A DNA stretch of 37,311 nucleotides. Source: Tulasnella sp. 424 (lineage: Eukaryota > Basidiomycota > Agaricomycetes > Cantharellales > Tulasnellaceae). The notes under the pieces were generated by a model that ran no database searches, had not been told where the DNA came from, and worked only from the letters and a program-made list of their open reading frames with translations. The DNA lies in assembly GCA_019633425.1 (NCBI GenBank), contig WSUB01000272.1, positions 1 to 37,311 of the forward strand, written 5' to 3'. Shown here in pieces: positions 1 to 9,144 of the stretch (the first letter of the stretch is position 1; every line of letters begins with the position of its first letter). A program made the position numbers and the translations under genes.

Positions 1-165
1 CTACAATATCTACATGACTACAGAATCTACAGATCTACAAAAACCTACATCTCTACAAAACCTACAGATCTACAAAACCTAAAGATCTACAAAACCTACA
101 GATCTACAAAATCTACAGAGCAACAGCACTCACTGTCTACAAAATCTACAGCGCTTTCCAGCTAT
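1..165. repeat. 17-bp tandem repeat inside a kinase intron
   Basis: A degenerate tandem array built on CTACAAAACCTACAGAT (17 bp), clearest at about 50-120 and decaying on both sides. It ends just before the splice acceptor at 174-175, whose position matches the acceptor of the second kinase domain (1188-1189). I therefore read the array as intron sequence, expanded or inserted, of the kinase gene whose 5' exons lie left of the window. Confidence 0.7.
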
Positions 166-175
166 GCTACTACAG

Positions 176-990
176 AGTTTCCAACGAGAAGCTGAGACGT
201 GGGCAAGGCTGCAACATCCTCATATTCTTGAGTACCTAGGCACTTTCCAGAGAGACAGATATTCTTATTTAGTAAGCCTGTTCATTGAGAACGGGACCTT
301 GGCCCAGTATATCACACTGAACCTCAGGGTCAACCGCGTCAAGCTGGTATGTCTTTGTTGAATGTGTATTCAGCACCTGGTTGAGCGCTCAGCTTATGAA
401 TATGAGGCGGCAAACAGATGTGCGAGACTGCAGACGCAATTGCCTATATGCACAAGCAAGGCGTGGTGCATGGTAATATCAAAGCCAGTAACCTTCTCAT
501 CGGGGATGACGGAGAAGTTCTGCTTTGCGACTTTGGTCTCACAAGAACGACCGATTTAAAAACCCCAACTGAGATGAAAGGAGCTGGTGCCATTCGATGG
601 CAAAGCCCAGAACTATTGAATGGTCACTCGAAGAGCTTCAAATCGGACGTATATGCATTTGGCATGACGATAGTTGAGGTGAGCCGTCATTATCGCTGGG
701 CCCCAGATTTCTTGTCAGAGTTGAACGCGCGCTCCGGAATCAGGTGCTGACAGGATCGGTCCCATTCCCCGACCTCGAGACGGATCGAGCTGTTATCTCT
801 ACCGTTTTAATTGAAGGCAAACGACCTCCTAAGAACCCCACCGAGTCGTCTGCTGGACTGTCGTACGAGAACGTTTGGGCCGTTGCCGAAGCATGCTGGC
901 CCGCTCTCCCGGAAGAGAGGATATCCATGACCAGGGCATTGCAACTAATTCAAGCAGACCCTGCGCTCTGTGATATTGGCTCCTTCATCA
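176..990 (+). CDS. TKL protein kinase, first domain (5' end outside window)
   Basis: Exons 176-346, 418-678 and 744 onward, separated by introns of 71 and 65 bp with GT...AG ends. The protein starts at the alpha-C helix (REAETWARLQHPHILEYLG), continues through a hinge (SLFIENGTLAQYI), the catalytic loop (VVHGNIKASNLL), DFG (LCDFGLT), the activation-segment motif (GAIRWQSPELL) and the C-lobe (WAVAEACWPALPEERISM). This is the fold of the tyrosine-kinase-like kinases common in basidiomycetes, where the loop usually reads HGDIK. Here the catalytic Asp is Asn (AAT at 473-475), so activity is doubtful and a pseudokinase is likely. The glycine loop and the ATP-binding Lys must lie upstream of the window. 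The ATG at 164 is not the start; it precedes the acceptor. The reading frame runs on without a break into the second kinase domain, so this is a tandem-kinase gene. Confidence 0.75.
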
Positions 991-1953
991 CATCTATCTC
1001 CAAAGATGCTGTCAGAGTCAACGGTCACTTCTGTGATGTTTTCGAAGGGATGCACTTGACGGCTGGCAGGGTTGCCCTCAAACGGCTGAGAATAGGAGGG
1101 ATAGGCGACGAGGATGCGACTATTAGAGTGGGTTATTCTCAATATAATTGCTAATATTCGTGAAATAGTGAAAACGTTAACTTTCACAGAGGTTTGAGAG
1201 GGAAGCCATGACATGGCGGTCGCTGTGCCACCCTCACATTCTGCAGTTTTTGGGTACTTTCAGGCGTGACCGACATCTTTATCTTGTAAGCCCTTTCATC
1301 AACAACGGGACCCTGGTCGAATACATTGCCTGCAATCCTGAAACCAACCGCATTAGATTGGTAAGCCTCTCGTCTCATGCGCATCCTCAGATTCGGTTGA
1401 CGTGATTGGCTGTGTTTGATGGCAGTTGTGCGAGACAGCGGACGCACTCAAGTATCTCCACCAATATTAAGGGCGGGAACATCCTCATAGACGACAACAT
1501 ACACTGTCTGCTCTGTGACTTTGGCTTGACCAAGGTGACTCACTCGAGAACATCAACCGTAATGAAAGGAGCAGGGACGTTCCGTTGGCAAAGCCCGGAG
1601 CTGTGGTTCGACGCACCTAAGTCTTTCAGCTCGGACGCTTACGCATTTTCCATGATGATTGTTGAGGTAAACTTTATTCATTGGTTCGATCTGCTATGTA
1701 ATTCACGAGATTTGCTTGAACAGGTCCTTACAAGAGAGGCGCCTTTTGCTCATTTGAACAACGATACCGCGGTGATGTTTGCCGTTGTTAATAACAGCGA
1801 GCGGCCGCCAAAGGTTCCAAGCAATCTCTCTCCGGAGTGTCTTATCTGGGCGCCTGGGACGTTGCTGAGGCTCGCTGGTCCAAGAAACCTGAAGAAAGGC
1901 TATCCATGTCTGTTGCATTCCACCGACTGCAGGCAGAACCGTCATCATCGTGA
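991..1953 (+). pseudogene. TKL protein kinase, second domain, broken
   Basis: It follows the first domain in the same exon (744-1127), then exons 1190-1360, 1426-1666 and 1724-1953, with introns of 62, 65 and 57 bp at the same places as in domain one, so the domains arose by duplication. Visible are the ATP-site Lys (GRVALKRLRI), alpha-C (REAMTWRSLCHPHILQFLG), DFG (LLCDFGLTK), TFRWQSPEL and the C-lobe (WDVAEARWSKKPEERLSM). The catalytic loop is missing: the frame LCETADALKYLHQY meets TAA at 1468-1470 and the homology resumes in another frame at NIKGGNIL. A second frame change lies between about 1840 and 1855. The C-lobe frame ends at TGA 1951-1953. A catalytically active product from this domain is excluded unless splicing skips the lesion. 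Confidence 0.75.
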
Positions 1954-2192
1954 CCGTTTGTATTACGTGTTGCTATAGGTTTAGCATGGGTTCATTTCTG
2001 TAGTTCTTGTTTTTTTTTTGTACAATGCTCTCTGGTAGGCATGGAAGGCTCGAACAGAACAAAAAGCTACCGAGATCCCTTCATCGGAAGCCCGTCACCG
2101 TCGTCACAAAACAGCCCGCAAAGGTCTATAAATGCGCTCGTCTGATGCAAAATAGAAAGATCTGTATTTAACCCAATGAGAAACGGAACCAA

Positions 2193-2444
2193 ATGTCATC
2201 AACTCGACAGCACAAGTCCAGTCGGCGGGCAGCCATCAAAATCCCCGCAGAGTCAGTCCCAATTATGATGCTTGAAGACCATCTCTTTTCTCCGAATTCG
2301 TCTATTCAGATTGACGAAAGTGCTCCGGTGAAACTGTACAGCACGGACTGGCCCCACGGAGGTTACATCGCATGTGTCACTCTGGCGTTAATGGCCATAA
2401 CATCAAGCGCTACAGGTGGACTCGAGCTCTGTTCATGGACTTAA
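2193..2444 (+). CDS. hypothetical small ORF (83 codons)
   Basis: This ORF starts about 65 bp downstream of a TATA-like TCTATAAATG (about 2127), a reasonable core-promoter distance, and that is its only support. The product begins MSSTRQHKSSRRAAIK, is basic at the N-terminus and has a weakly hydrophobic stretch (YIACVTLALMAI) near the C-terminus. No family is recognised. It may be the first exon of a spliced gene, or chance. Confidence 0.2.
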   Translation: MSSTRQHKSSRRAAIKIPAESVPIMMLEDHLFSPNSSIQIDESAPVKLYSTDWPHGGYIACVTLALMAITSSATGGLELCSWT

Positions 2445-2468
2445 TGGACATTATTCAATAGGTGAAAT

Positions 2469-2678
2469 TTGTATGAATGCCTTCTACCCCGACCGACCTT
2501 CGATTTCTTAAGGGGCTATCGCTATGATGCGTTGAACGTCCTAAAGCGACTCTGCGAAGCTGCGCTCTGGGGTTATCTGATTCTCGTGAGAGCGTTCAAC
2601 GAGAGCAGTATGCTCCCTGCCGATTATCGAATCGAGTGGGTAACGATGCGGACACCCGGAGAAAGGGTATTTCGATGA
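2469..2678 (+). CDS. hypothetical small ORF (69 codons)
   Basis: An open frame with a helix-like central part (YDALNVLKRLCEAALWGYLI) and no recognised family. It lies 25 bp after the preceding small ORF in a different frame, so the two could be exons of one gene, but I see no convincing splice pair. The evidence is only an open frame with protein-like composition. Confidence 0.15.
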   Translation: MYECLLPRPTFDFLRGYRYDALNVLKRLCEAALWGYLILVRAFNESSMLPADYRIEWVTMRTPGERVFR

Positions 2679-3657
2679 CGGAGGATACCTTTATGCAAGG
2701 AACATCAGGAAATGACAAAGAAGCGAAAGACGCGTTCAAGGGTTGTTTGTGGAGATGGCGCGAGTTACTATGCCCTGCGGGCACGGTGAAGTAAGCTGAG
2801 AGGAGCAAGAATAAATATAATTGTAGATAAACTCGCTGCTTCAGCGATCCATGCATCAGAGACGAAGAGTGCACAACCCAGCAAGCCTTGGCCCTTCGCT
2901 GAGAAGTATCCTCATACAAGGCGTAACGGATGGAAGGATCTGAAATGCATTGAGGGGCAGATAGCAGCAATCCCAATTCGAACTTGTCCATGACAATCGA
3001 CGAATAGGATAATAAACGTATATTGCAAGGTCCGAAAATGCAACCTCTGAACGAGCGAACGAATAGATGGGTGGGATAGACTTTAACAAGGATCTGAAAA
3101 GTTATACGTATTGGTATTTCCAGAGTTGATCGCGGCGGTGAGGCGGTGGTAGTAGAAAAGAAGGGGGCGAAAGGCATGGAGTGTGAACGTTGGCACACCT
3201 TGAACTATTTCGACTATATTGGGACCAATGATAGGCATCAGTCGCTGTGGCGTGTGTGGTGGATTGATTGGGCCCGAAAGTGGATCTCAAGGACATGGTA
3301 AGAGCGACGCTGATGAACCTTGAATAAGCTTGGTCCGTGATGTCGAAGGGGTGGCAGGAAGGACAATTTCAAGGATGGGTAATGCCGGATATTGGAGTAG
3401 AGCGCCTTCCGGGGTGAGTGTGTGTGGTATGTCCACATACTAGTAGTCCGCCCAAACCATGGTCCAGTTTGGTAAGTGGCTCATTATGAAGCTTATGCTG
3501 AGAAACCTGCAAGGGGACCAAGCAATACTACACTGAGTGTATGCAGCATGGTTATTGCGACGCATAACGACTTGACAAATGGTAACTCTTCGGAGGGGTA
3601 CGTATGGAGGTGGACAGCAAGGAGGGACAGGCTGCTCGAGACGCAACAGTAACTCAC

Positions 3658-4047
3658 CAAACAGTGGAAGCTCAAGCGCGCCGGCTTGAAGTGCCCGGTG
3701 TCATCCGGCTGGAAGTTGTACGCTATGCGGTCTGCAAGACGTTGGTCCAATGCAGTTGGAGATGAAGTTGCAGAGAGTTGACGACTTGGGAGGAAGATGA
3801 AGAGGATGGAAGGTGGAGGGCTGCTGTTGCGGCGGAGATGAAGATTTTGACGTGGACTGAGGAATAGATGGATAGAAGAAGGCCGGGGAGGAGCACAGGT
3901 CTTGCTACGACAGCTTGAGGGATGAAGGTGGCGAGGGACACGATGGGGGCTGATGATGGGTAGCTCCTTCTGCTGCCCTATCATGATGCTGATGCCAGGT
4001 GGAGGTGTCATCCAGCATCCTTCCAACGAGCCAACTACCCTTGTCAT
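3658..4047 (-). CDS. hypothetical exon on the minus strand
   Basis: An open frame of about 130 codons that runs into a consensus donor GGTGAGTTAC (GT at 3656-3657 on the minus strand), after the segment RIAYNFQPDDTGHFKPARL. The middle is rich in Ser, Pro and Leu, partly low complexity. No downstream exon or protein family was recognised. It may be a genuine first exon or a chance ORF. Confidence 0.2.
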
Positions 4048-4216
4048 TGATTGCTACTCTTGGTGTTCCTGTGCCAAGATATGTACAGGTGTTGGGTGTG
4101 TTTGCTGTGTCAGGTGATTTTTAGAAATGAGAGGGGCAGGGGGAGAAGAGAGCCAGGAGCAAGTGTGGGGGAAAGAGAGGGGAAGCAGTGCACTGCGTGC
4201 CGGCCGCTATATTTGG

Positions 4217-4274
4217 TAGCCTCCCAGTCTCAGGCGTGTCATTGGGGGTCACGTGTACTCAATTTGCACCCGTG
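4217..4274 (+). repeat. left half of a 146-bp repeat split by transposon 1
   Basis: The 58 bp from TAGCCTCCCAGTCTCAGG to CACCCGTG match the minus strand of 26274-26331 with few changes. The match resumes at 7983, on the far side of the transposon, and runs to about 8075. The last six bases (CCCGTG, 4269-4274) are the target-site duplication. Confidence 0.85.
4269..4274. repeat. target-site duplication CCCGTG, left copy
   Basis: CCCGTG directly precedes TATGGCGCGCC. The same six bases follow GGCGCGCCATA at 7983-7988, and occur once in the uninterrupted homologue at 26274-26279 (minus strand). Confidence 0.85.
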
Positions 4275-4322
4275 TATGGCGCGCCGTCCGTGTCAACACT
4301 GGCGCGCCATCCGTGTCAACAC
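4275..4322 (+). repeat. duplicated terminal motif at the left end of transposon 1
   Basis: The terminal sequence occurs twice head to tail: 4275-4299 and 4300-4322, both containing GGCGCGCC, then TCCGTGTCAACAC. The right end (7957-7982) has a single copy. The left end therefore carries a duplicated tip. Confidence 0.8.
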
Positions 4323-4399
4323 CGCCAATCGCCGATCGACGACCGACGACCGCCAACTGCCAATTGCCAACCACCAATCACCAACCACCAATCATCAAC
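4321..4399 (+). repeat. 7-bp subterminal tandem repeats of transposon 1, left
   Basis: Immediately inside the terminal motif the sequence divides cleanly into heptamers such as CGCCAAT, CGCCGAT, CGACGAC, CGCCAAC, TGCCAAC, CACCAAT and CACCAAC, about 11 in a row. The opposite arm (about 6431-6470, continuing at 7957) carries the inverted equivalents. Phased short repeats inside a terminus are typical transposase-binding arrays; that role is inferred. Confidence 0.75.
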
Positions 4400-4782
4400 T
4401 TATGGAATAATTTTTGGGACAGCTCCGCTCCCCAGACATTTTGTGACACCGTGACTGGCAAGTAAGGGTTCTGGGTCGTAGCAATTGTAGATTATGTCAT
4501 CACTGCCGGTCCTTCCGACAGGTCTAGTGGCCGGTAGCACACCAGGTCAAGTGTTGCCTGAGAATGGGGTGCGCGAGTGATGGGCCTTTAAGGAAACCTC
4601 CAACGGGTGATCAGAGAAATCAGAATCATCCTGGGAAACCCAAAATCGAAATTCTTAAGTTTTGAAAATTCATAAATTCAACTCTGATTTACTCAAATAG
4701 AACCCTGTGTTTTTGAAATTCGCCTGTAATAACTTCAAATTTACTGCATTTTGACCATGGCACTCAGCTAAACCGCGAGTCC

Positions 4783-5433
4783 TCAATCCTGTGAACAGCG
4801 AGCAACAAGAGATGAAGGGCAAGGATCAAATGACAAATGACGAGGGGTGGACGACAAGCAGCGGTGGTCAAATGGCAAATGGAGAAAGAAGGATAGCAAA
4901 ATATGAAAGGCTTTGGGTAGCGTGCAGAAGGCAAGGCTCGAAACGCGTGCGGTGAAATATAAATGTTTAACGGTGCAAGACGAACAGCGAGGACACTCAG
5001 TGACAGGTTGATTAAATGTTAGCATGTGGGGAAGGATGAAGGGCAAATCAATTGACAAAATGAACGGGGTTGCGGTCACGGAACGTGTCGATGTGAAACC
5101 GTCTGGCTGAGAAGTTCGAAATTTGGCGATGGGAGCTTTGCCCACGACCTCACGAGCCTCCAAAAGCGTCAAGTTTTGACAACGGTGCCAACAGCTTCGA
5201 TCAAGAAGCCTAACATGGTCGCTGAGAGTCGCTGGGGCAGGAAGACCATTGCCACAAGAAAAAAGCTCTTCAAAAAGCTCAAAAGCGGTGTAGGATGCTT
5301 CGAGAATTTTGATCATGTCAGCGAGAGGGGTGAATAGAGACGTTGGGACATCGAAACAAGCAAAGTCCGAGTCACGGTTGGGGAGGGTGTCAATGTAATA
5401 AAATCTGGTTGAAATGTTTGAAATTGGCCTCAA
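4783..5433 (-). CDS. unassigned ORF inside transposon 1 (216 codons)
   Basis: The longest ORF in the interior of transposon 1. The N-terminal half looks protein-like, with a possible helix (LADMIKILEASYTAFELFEE) and CWHRCQNLTLLEAREVVGK. The C-terminal half is rich in Leu, Phe, Pro and Ser with a CPRCSSC cluster. I recognise no transposase motif or known domain. The product resembles neither the integrase-type transposase nor the Rtc4-like protein of transposon 2. It could be a captured host fragment or a chance ORF. Confidence 0.3.
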   Translation of the reverse strand: MRPISNISTRFYYIDTLPNRDSDFACFDVPTSLFTPLADMIKILEASYTAFELFEELFSCGNGLPAPATLSDHVRLLDRSCWHRCQNLTLLEAREVVGKAPIAKFRTSQPDGFTSTRSVTATPFILSIDLPFILPHMLTFNQPVTECPRCSSCTVKHLYFTARVSSLAFCTLPKAFHILLSFFLHLPFDHRCLSSTPRHLSFDPCPSSLVARCSQD

Positions 5434-6456
5434 GGGCCTTAAAGAAGGTGTCGACTAGGGTGGGAGTGTTGGACACAGAAATGAGTGGAGTCGCGCGGTT
5501 GGGCGGCCCGAGCCCGAGTCCGACTCGGGCCTGTCGGGGAGGAAGTCGACGTGAAACGGACTGTATTGGAGTAAGACATACAATTACTATTACACTTTTT
5601 AGGACCCTCCACATGTCGCCGAAAGTAGGTCCAAGACTGGGAGCAGCTCGCGACTGCATCTGAGCGGTATTTCGCCCATGCTCGCTCAATCCTTTGAACT
5701 TCACTCCACTAAAGCCACTCATAGAAGGCTACCATTTAACGCTGTTTAAAAGTGGACTCAGCCCAATGAAATACCCATTTTAGGACACTATACAGCCCGA
5801 CGTAAAATTCGAACATTCAGATCCGACACACCTTCCCGCTCTCCATGGTTCCATTCCCATATATAGAAATGGAAGAAGTATATCCTATTCATCAAATCTT
5901 ATCTAGGTACACATTTGGCTATCTACTTAGCTACAAACTACAGCTCCAGTGAGTACTCACCGTTTTAGATATTCATCTTGAAGATGAATATCTAAAAAAA
6001 GTTTCTGTGGTTGTCCTGTGAGGTGCCTTAACGTCCCCTCAGTGTGCTACTTACCGACTCACAACAGATAGCCCGTTATAGAGCTGAATCTCTTGAGGTC
6101 ATGTGAGGCCCTTAGAGGTGAATTTCAAAAACATGGGGTGTTGTTTGAGTAAATTAGAGCTGAATTTATAGATTTTCAGGATTTAAAATTTTCAATTTTG
6201 GGTCCCCCTTGACGATTTGGATGTCCTCACCCTCGGAGGTTTTCTTGAAGGCTCACTCGCACCCCCATTCTCCTACGACACCCGGCCCGTGCGCTACCGG
6301 TGACCAGACCCATTGGAAAGGCCAGAGTGTTGACATAAACTACAAATGCTATGACCCAGAACCCTTACTGCCTTTCACGGTGTCACAAAATGTCTGGGAG
6401 TGGAACTGTACCGAAAATTATTCCATAAAGTTGACGGTTGGCGGTTGGTGGTCGTT

Positions 6457-6470
6457 GATCGGCGATTGGC
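6457..6470. repeat. LINE target-site duplication, left copy
   Basis: GATCGGCGATTGGC sits immediately before the T-tract at 6471. The identical 14 bases recur at 7943-7956, at the other end of the LINE fragment. The sequence is part of the subterminal repeats of transposon 1. Confidence 0.85.
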
Positions 6471-7942
6471 TTTTTTTTTTCTTTTTGTGGTGGAGGAAGG
6501 AATCGCTTAGCAACAAACAAGCCCACCCACGTTCTTCCAGGTCCAGCGTTACTCGGCCTTAACTCCCGCCTCGCTAGGGCGGTTCCTGGTTGTGTAGCTC
6601 AGGGCCTGACAGTGAGAGACTCTTCCCCGAGGGGACATACTCACTAAACCTCCCTCCTGGGTGTAGGCTGATCGCCAGCCAAGCATCTTAGACCCACCTT
6701 CGGCCGTGAAGCCTCGGGTGTTACGGCTTTGACAGCACCCACCCCGGGAGCTCGCTGCCATTACAGCAGCTTCTCCCCCTTACAGGTACCGGTGCGACCC
6801 GGTCCGGGTGATCTAGGGTCCCTGTTCAGGTCCCATGGTGAATCCCTCAGGCTTCCAGGTGCCCTCCCAGAGGAGGCCTGGTCGCCCTTCAGGCTGTCCG
6901 CAAGTCGAAAATCACAAGATTGGAGACGAGTTGGCGCCGTCTCCCTCATCGGGTCAGTCGACGCCCCACCTCACCCGCCCCCTTCCTGTGACCACTGACC
7001 CGCCCACAAGGGGACAGGTCGTCAGCCGTGGTCACTTGGTTCCCACTTTATTGCACCTCTAGTCAGCGTTAGCATGCTTCCCCAGGCGGCCGCTATCTCG
7101 GTGTTCCGTTTGGATTCCCGTGCTGTCTTGGTCCCTCTCAGCGTTGTTATTGCGAGGTCTGTTCTGGCTCTCCTCTCCATGCTATCATACCATGAATTTA
7201 TAGCCTGTCTTTGGGAAATGCGCGTCTTGTCGAAGCGTTCCCTGTTTCTGAGTTTCCAAATGGTGAAGGCCATCTCCGAAATCACGGTTGCCCACAGCCT
7301 TGTTCCGGCCGGTTGGTCCGCTTTGATCACACCTGTCCCTAAAATCTCTCCGTAGGATGGAGTTTGTTGGAGCCTGTCTGGCATAAGCCCCGAGGCTTGG
7401 AGGATTCTCGCCACCTCATTCCAGAGGCGGTATCTCCATATTGCATCTCCACATTGTGTGAGGATGTGTTCCATCAACTCTAGAGCTCCGCATTTGCAGA
7501 ACTGGAGATCATCCCATTCGCCGCCCCAGTTGCTGAAGGCTGGCCCGCAAGGGGATCTCCCGTGGATTGCTGCCCACATGAAGTCCGCAATTCCCCTCCT
7601 AATGTAGTCCCGTTGGAGGCTCTTCCAGATGTCTGCCGGCGTAACTCGTTGGCCATGCTCGCTTGCCGCGTCTTGGATCCTCTCAATGAAGATCCCTTCC
7701 CGTGTTTGTTTGAGGCCCGTTTTCGAGGCTCTCACCCATTTATACATGGAACTAAAGGTCTGCGCTTGCAGCCTTGCTCCGTGGAGTGCCCATTCCGCCG
7801 GGATTGTGATGGCGGGGGTCTGGTCTATCGGGGGGAGGTCTGCACCGGCTTTCGCCAGCTCATCCGCTTTCTTGTTCCCTTCTATTCCTGAGTGGGCTTT
7901 AACCTTCGCCACCCTGGTTTCTGCCGTGCGGGACCTAAGGTC
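6471..7942 (-). mobile_element. 5'-truncated LINE inserted in transposon 1
   Basis: A minus-strand non-LTR retrotransposon fragment of 1472 bp. Its 3' end is an oligo(A) tail, seen as a T-rich tract at 6471-6486; its 3' untranslated region is 6487-7021; its coding part starts abruptly near 7938. A perfect 14-bp duplication (6457-6470 and 7943-7956) flanks it. All three are hallmarks of target-primed reverse transcription with 5' truncation. The clade is uncertain; a Tad1-like or related fungal LINE with RNase H is likely. Confidence 0.88.
7022..7938 (-). pseudogene. LINE ORF2 C-terminus: RNase H end plus zinc-binding domain
   Basis: Only the C-terminal part of a LINE polyprotein remains. It opens with the last RNase H motif (VKAHSGIEGNKKADELAKAG), where His and the final Asp are conserved. 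A helical linker follows, then a zinc-binding segment (CKCGALELMEHILTQC) of the type found after RNase H in non-LTR reverse transcriptases (zf-RVT), and a region rich in Trp and Arg up to TGA at 7022. The endonuclease, reverse transcriptase and most of RNase H are missing through 5' truncation. The frame is open beyond 7942 into the transposon end and flank, but that extension (to Met at 8074) is not LINE sequence. Within this fragment there is no internal stop, so it may be fairly young. Confidence 0.85.
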
Positions 7943-7956
7943 GATCGGCGATTGGC
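7943..7956. repeat. LINE target-site duplication, right copy
   Basis: GATCGGCGATTGGC, identical to 6457-6470. After it the end of transposon 1 resumes (GGTGTTGACACAGACGGCG). Confidence 0.85.
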
Positions 7957-7982
7957 GGTGTTGACACAGACGGCGCGCCATA

Positions 7983-8075
7983 CCCGTGAGACCAAACAAG
8001 TTGGTGGGTGCAGAGTATCCCCCAAAGAACGCCTGATGTACTTTGTGGGGTGCCATCGCCGAAACACACACCATT
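7983..8075 (+). repeat. right half of the 146-bp repeat
   Basis: It begins with the second CCCGTG duplication (7983-7988), then matches the minus strand of 26186-26279. Near its end the copy reads ACACACACC where the other reads ACGCGCGCC, as expected if CpG sites had mutated here. Confidence 0.85.
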
Positions 8076-9046
8076 CAGCCCTACCCCCTCACCGACACCC
8101 ACCTTCACCCACCCTCCCTCCTGAACCTCCCGCTCACAATGACCTACCCGTCTTTTATCAAAGTACGATTGCGCATCTACTGTACTTGTACATTAATAGC
8201 CATATTATATTAAGGACCCAATTGCAAAGACGTGTTTGACGACCTCTACTATGAATCTATGGAACGCGTCACAGTCAAATGTCAAGAGCTCCTTGAGAAA
8301 ACACCCTTCACATGGCAGCCCCACGCGTCTGCTGCGATTCTGAGTGGTGTAGACTGCATGCATGAGCTCAAAGGCACGAGTCAGAACTCCGATGCCCTCC
8401 AGAAACATGCTGCATCCAGTTGTTGTGTGTTGAGCGTGAATATGACAGCTGTCCCAGGACAACAACGAGCATCTTAAACCGAGCACAAGTCAGTATGGTG
8501 CGCTTATGTCTCATAGTGAGAAACACACAATCGAAGGATCCTTCTCCGTATTCTCTCGTCGCGCTCGGGGCCTCCGGGCAATGCCGTCAAGGAGACTCCA
8601 CAGCGTCGGCAACCCTTCCTCGGCCCGAGCCCATTCCATCAGCTCAACACTAAAGGCTTTGAGCGTATATTTGTCATTCTTTTATTGAAGCGTAGCATTT
8701 CTTGATCGCAGGTTCTGAGGAGCTCTTCCGTAGCAAGTTCAACATCAGCAAATGTGCAGAAACCTTAAGTCGGCTGCTCCGGACTTAGGGACCTGAACTG
8801 ACCTTATGCGTTCTGACCAGGGTTCACTAAGCCTGACGACCTCCTTGCAGGGTCCTCCCAGGACTCGTTCGGATACCCATCTCCCTCTGTCGTTTCAAGT
8901 TGCAATATTCGGCCCAAACAGTTGCCCGTCTACTTTTAGCCACTTATCCGTCTCCCTGAGATAGGCAATTTCTTCCGTCACAGACAGAAGAGGGCTATCC
9001 AGTTGTACGCTCAATGTGGTCCGCTCGAGGGAGTCTGGAGGACTTG
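8076..9046. other. unassigned sequence between the two DNA transposons
   Basis: No recognised gene. An open frame on the plus strand (8232-8477) gives a protein-like segment (YYESMERVTVKCQELLEKTP) with no known family; overlapping minus-strand ORFs exist. Transposon 2 inserted at 9046/9053, so this stretch and 24923 onward were once contiguous, but I see no gene spanning the joint. Confidence 0.4.
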
Positions 9047-9052
9047 CAGGTC
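9047..9052. repeat. target-site duplication CAGGTC, left copy of transposon 2
   Basis: CAGGTC lies directly before TATGACACGCCG at 9053. The same six bases directly follow GGCGCGCCATA at 24917-24922, 15.9 kb away. Confidence 0.85.
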
Positions 9053-9144
9053 TATGACACGCCGTTTGTGTCACGACCGCTTAACCCCGACCGCGGACCG
9101 ACGATCGCTGATTGACGACCGCTGACCACTGACCGTTCACAAAT
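9053..9144 (+). repeat. left terminal inverted repeat and heptamer array of transposon 2
   Basis: TATGACACGCCGTTTGTGTC followed by 7-bp units GACCGCT, GACCGCG, GACCGAC, GATCGCT, GATTGAC, GACCGCT, GACCACT and GACCGTT. It is the inverse of the right array at 24804-24901. The TGACACG tip versus TGGCGCG at the right end is explained by G-to-A changes at CpG. Confidence 0.8.

Larger units (their letters stand above)
1954..4216. other. intergenic stretch without a convincing gene
   Basis: About 2.2 kb with no recognised protein family. Short ORFs occur on both strands; the three most plausible are listed separately with low confidence. A TATA-like TCTATAAATG lies at about 2127. The sequence just left of 4217 is not matched elsewhere in the window. 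Confidence 0.5.
4275..7982. mobile_element. DNA transposon 1, TATGGCGCGCC ends, 6-bp duplication
   Basis: Bounded by TATGGCGCGCC (4275) and GGCGCGCCATA (7972-7982) and by 6-bp direct repeats CCCGTG. The empty site survives in the window at 26186-26331. Without the LINE inside it the element is about 2.2 kb. Its arms are long inverted repeats: 4275-4728 matches the reverse complement of about 6116-6470 plus 7957-7982, with clear divergence. The interior (4729-6115) holds only one unassigned ORF, so the element is non-autonomous. From memory of the Repbase scheme, TA...TA ends with a 6-bp duplication fit the eukaryotic IS3EU superfamily. Transposon 2 in this window has matching ends and encodes an integrase-type transposase, which is consistent with mobilisation in trans. 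Confidence 0.8.

Noticed and set aside
164..175. Met at 164 as the kinase start codon
   Set aside because: It lies before a splice acceptor that matches the acceptor at 1188-1189 of domain two, and a start there would omit the whole N-lobe sheet and ATP-binding Lys.
7939..8074. Upstream extension of the LINE ORF to a Met at 8074
   Set aside because: The frame is open by chance across the LINE boundary, the transposon end and the 146-bp repeat. The 14-bp duplication fixes the LINE end at 7942.
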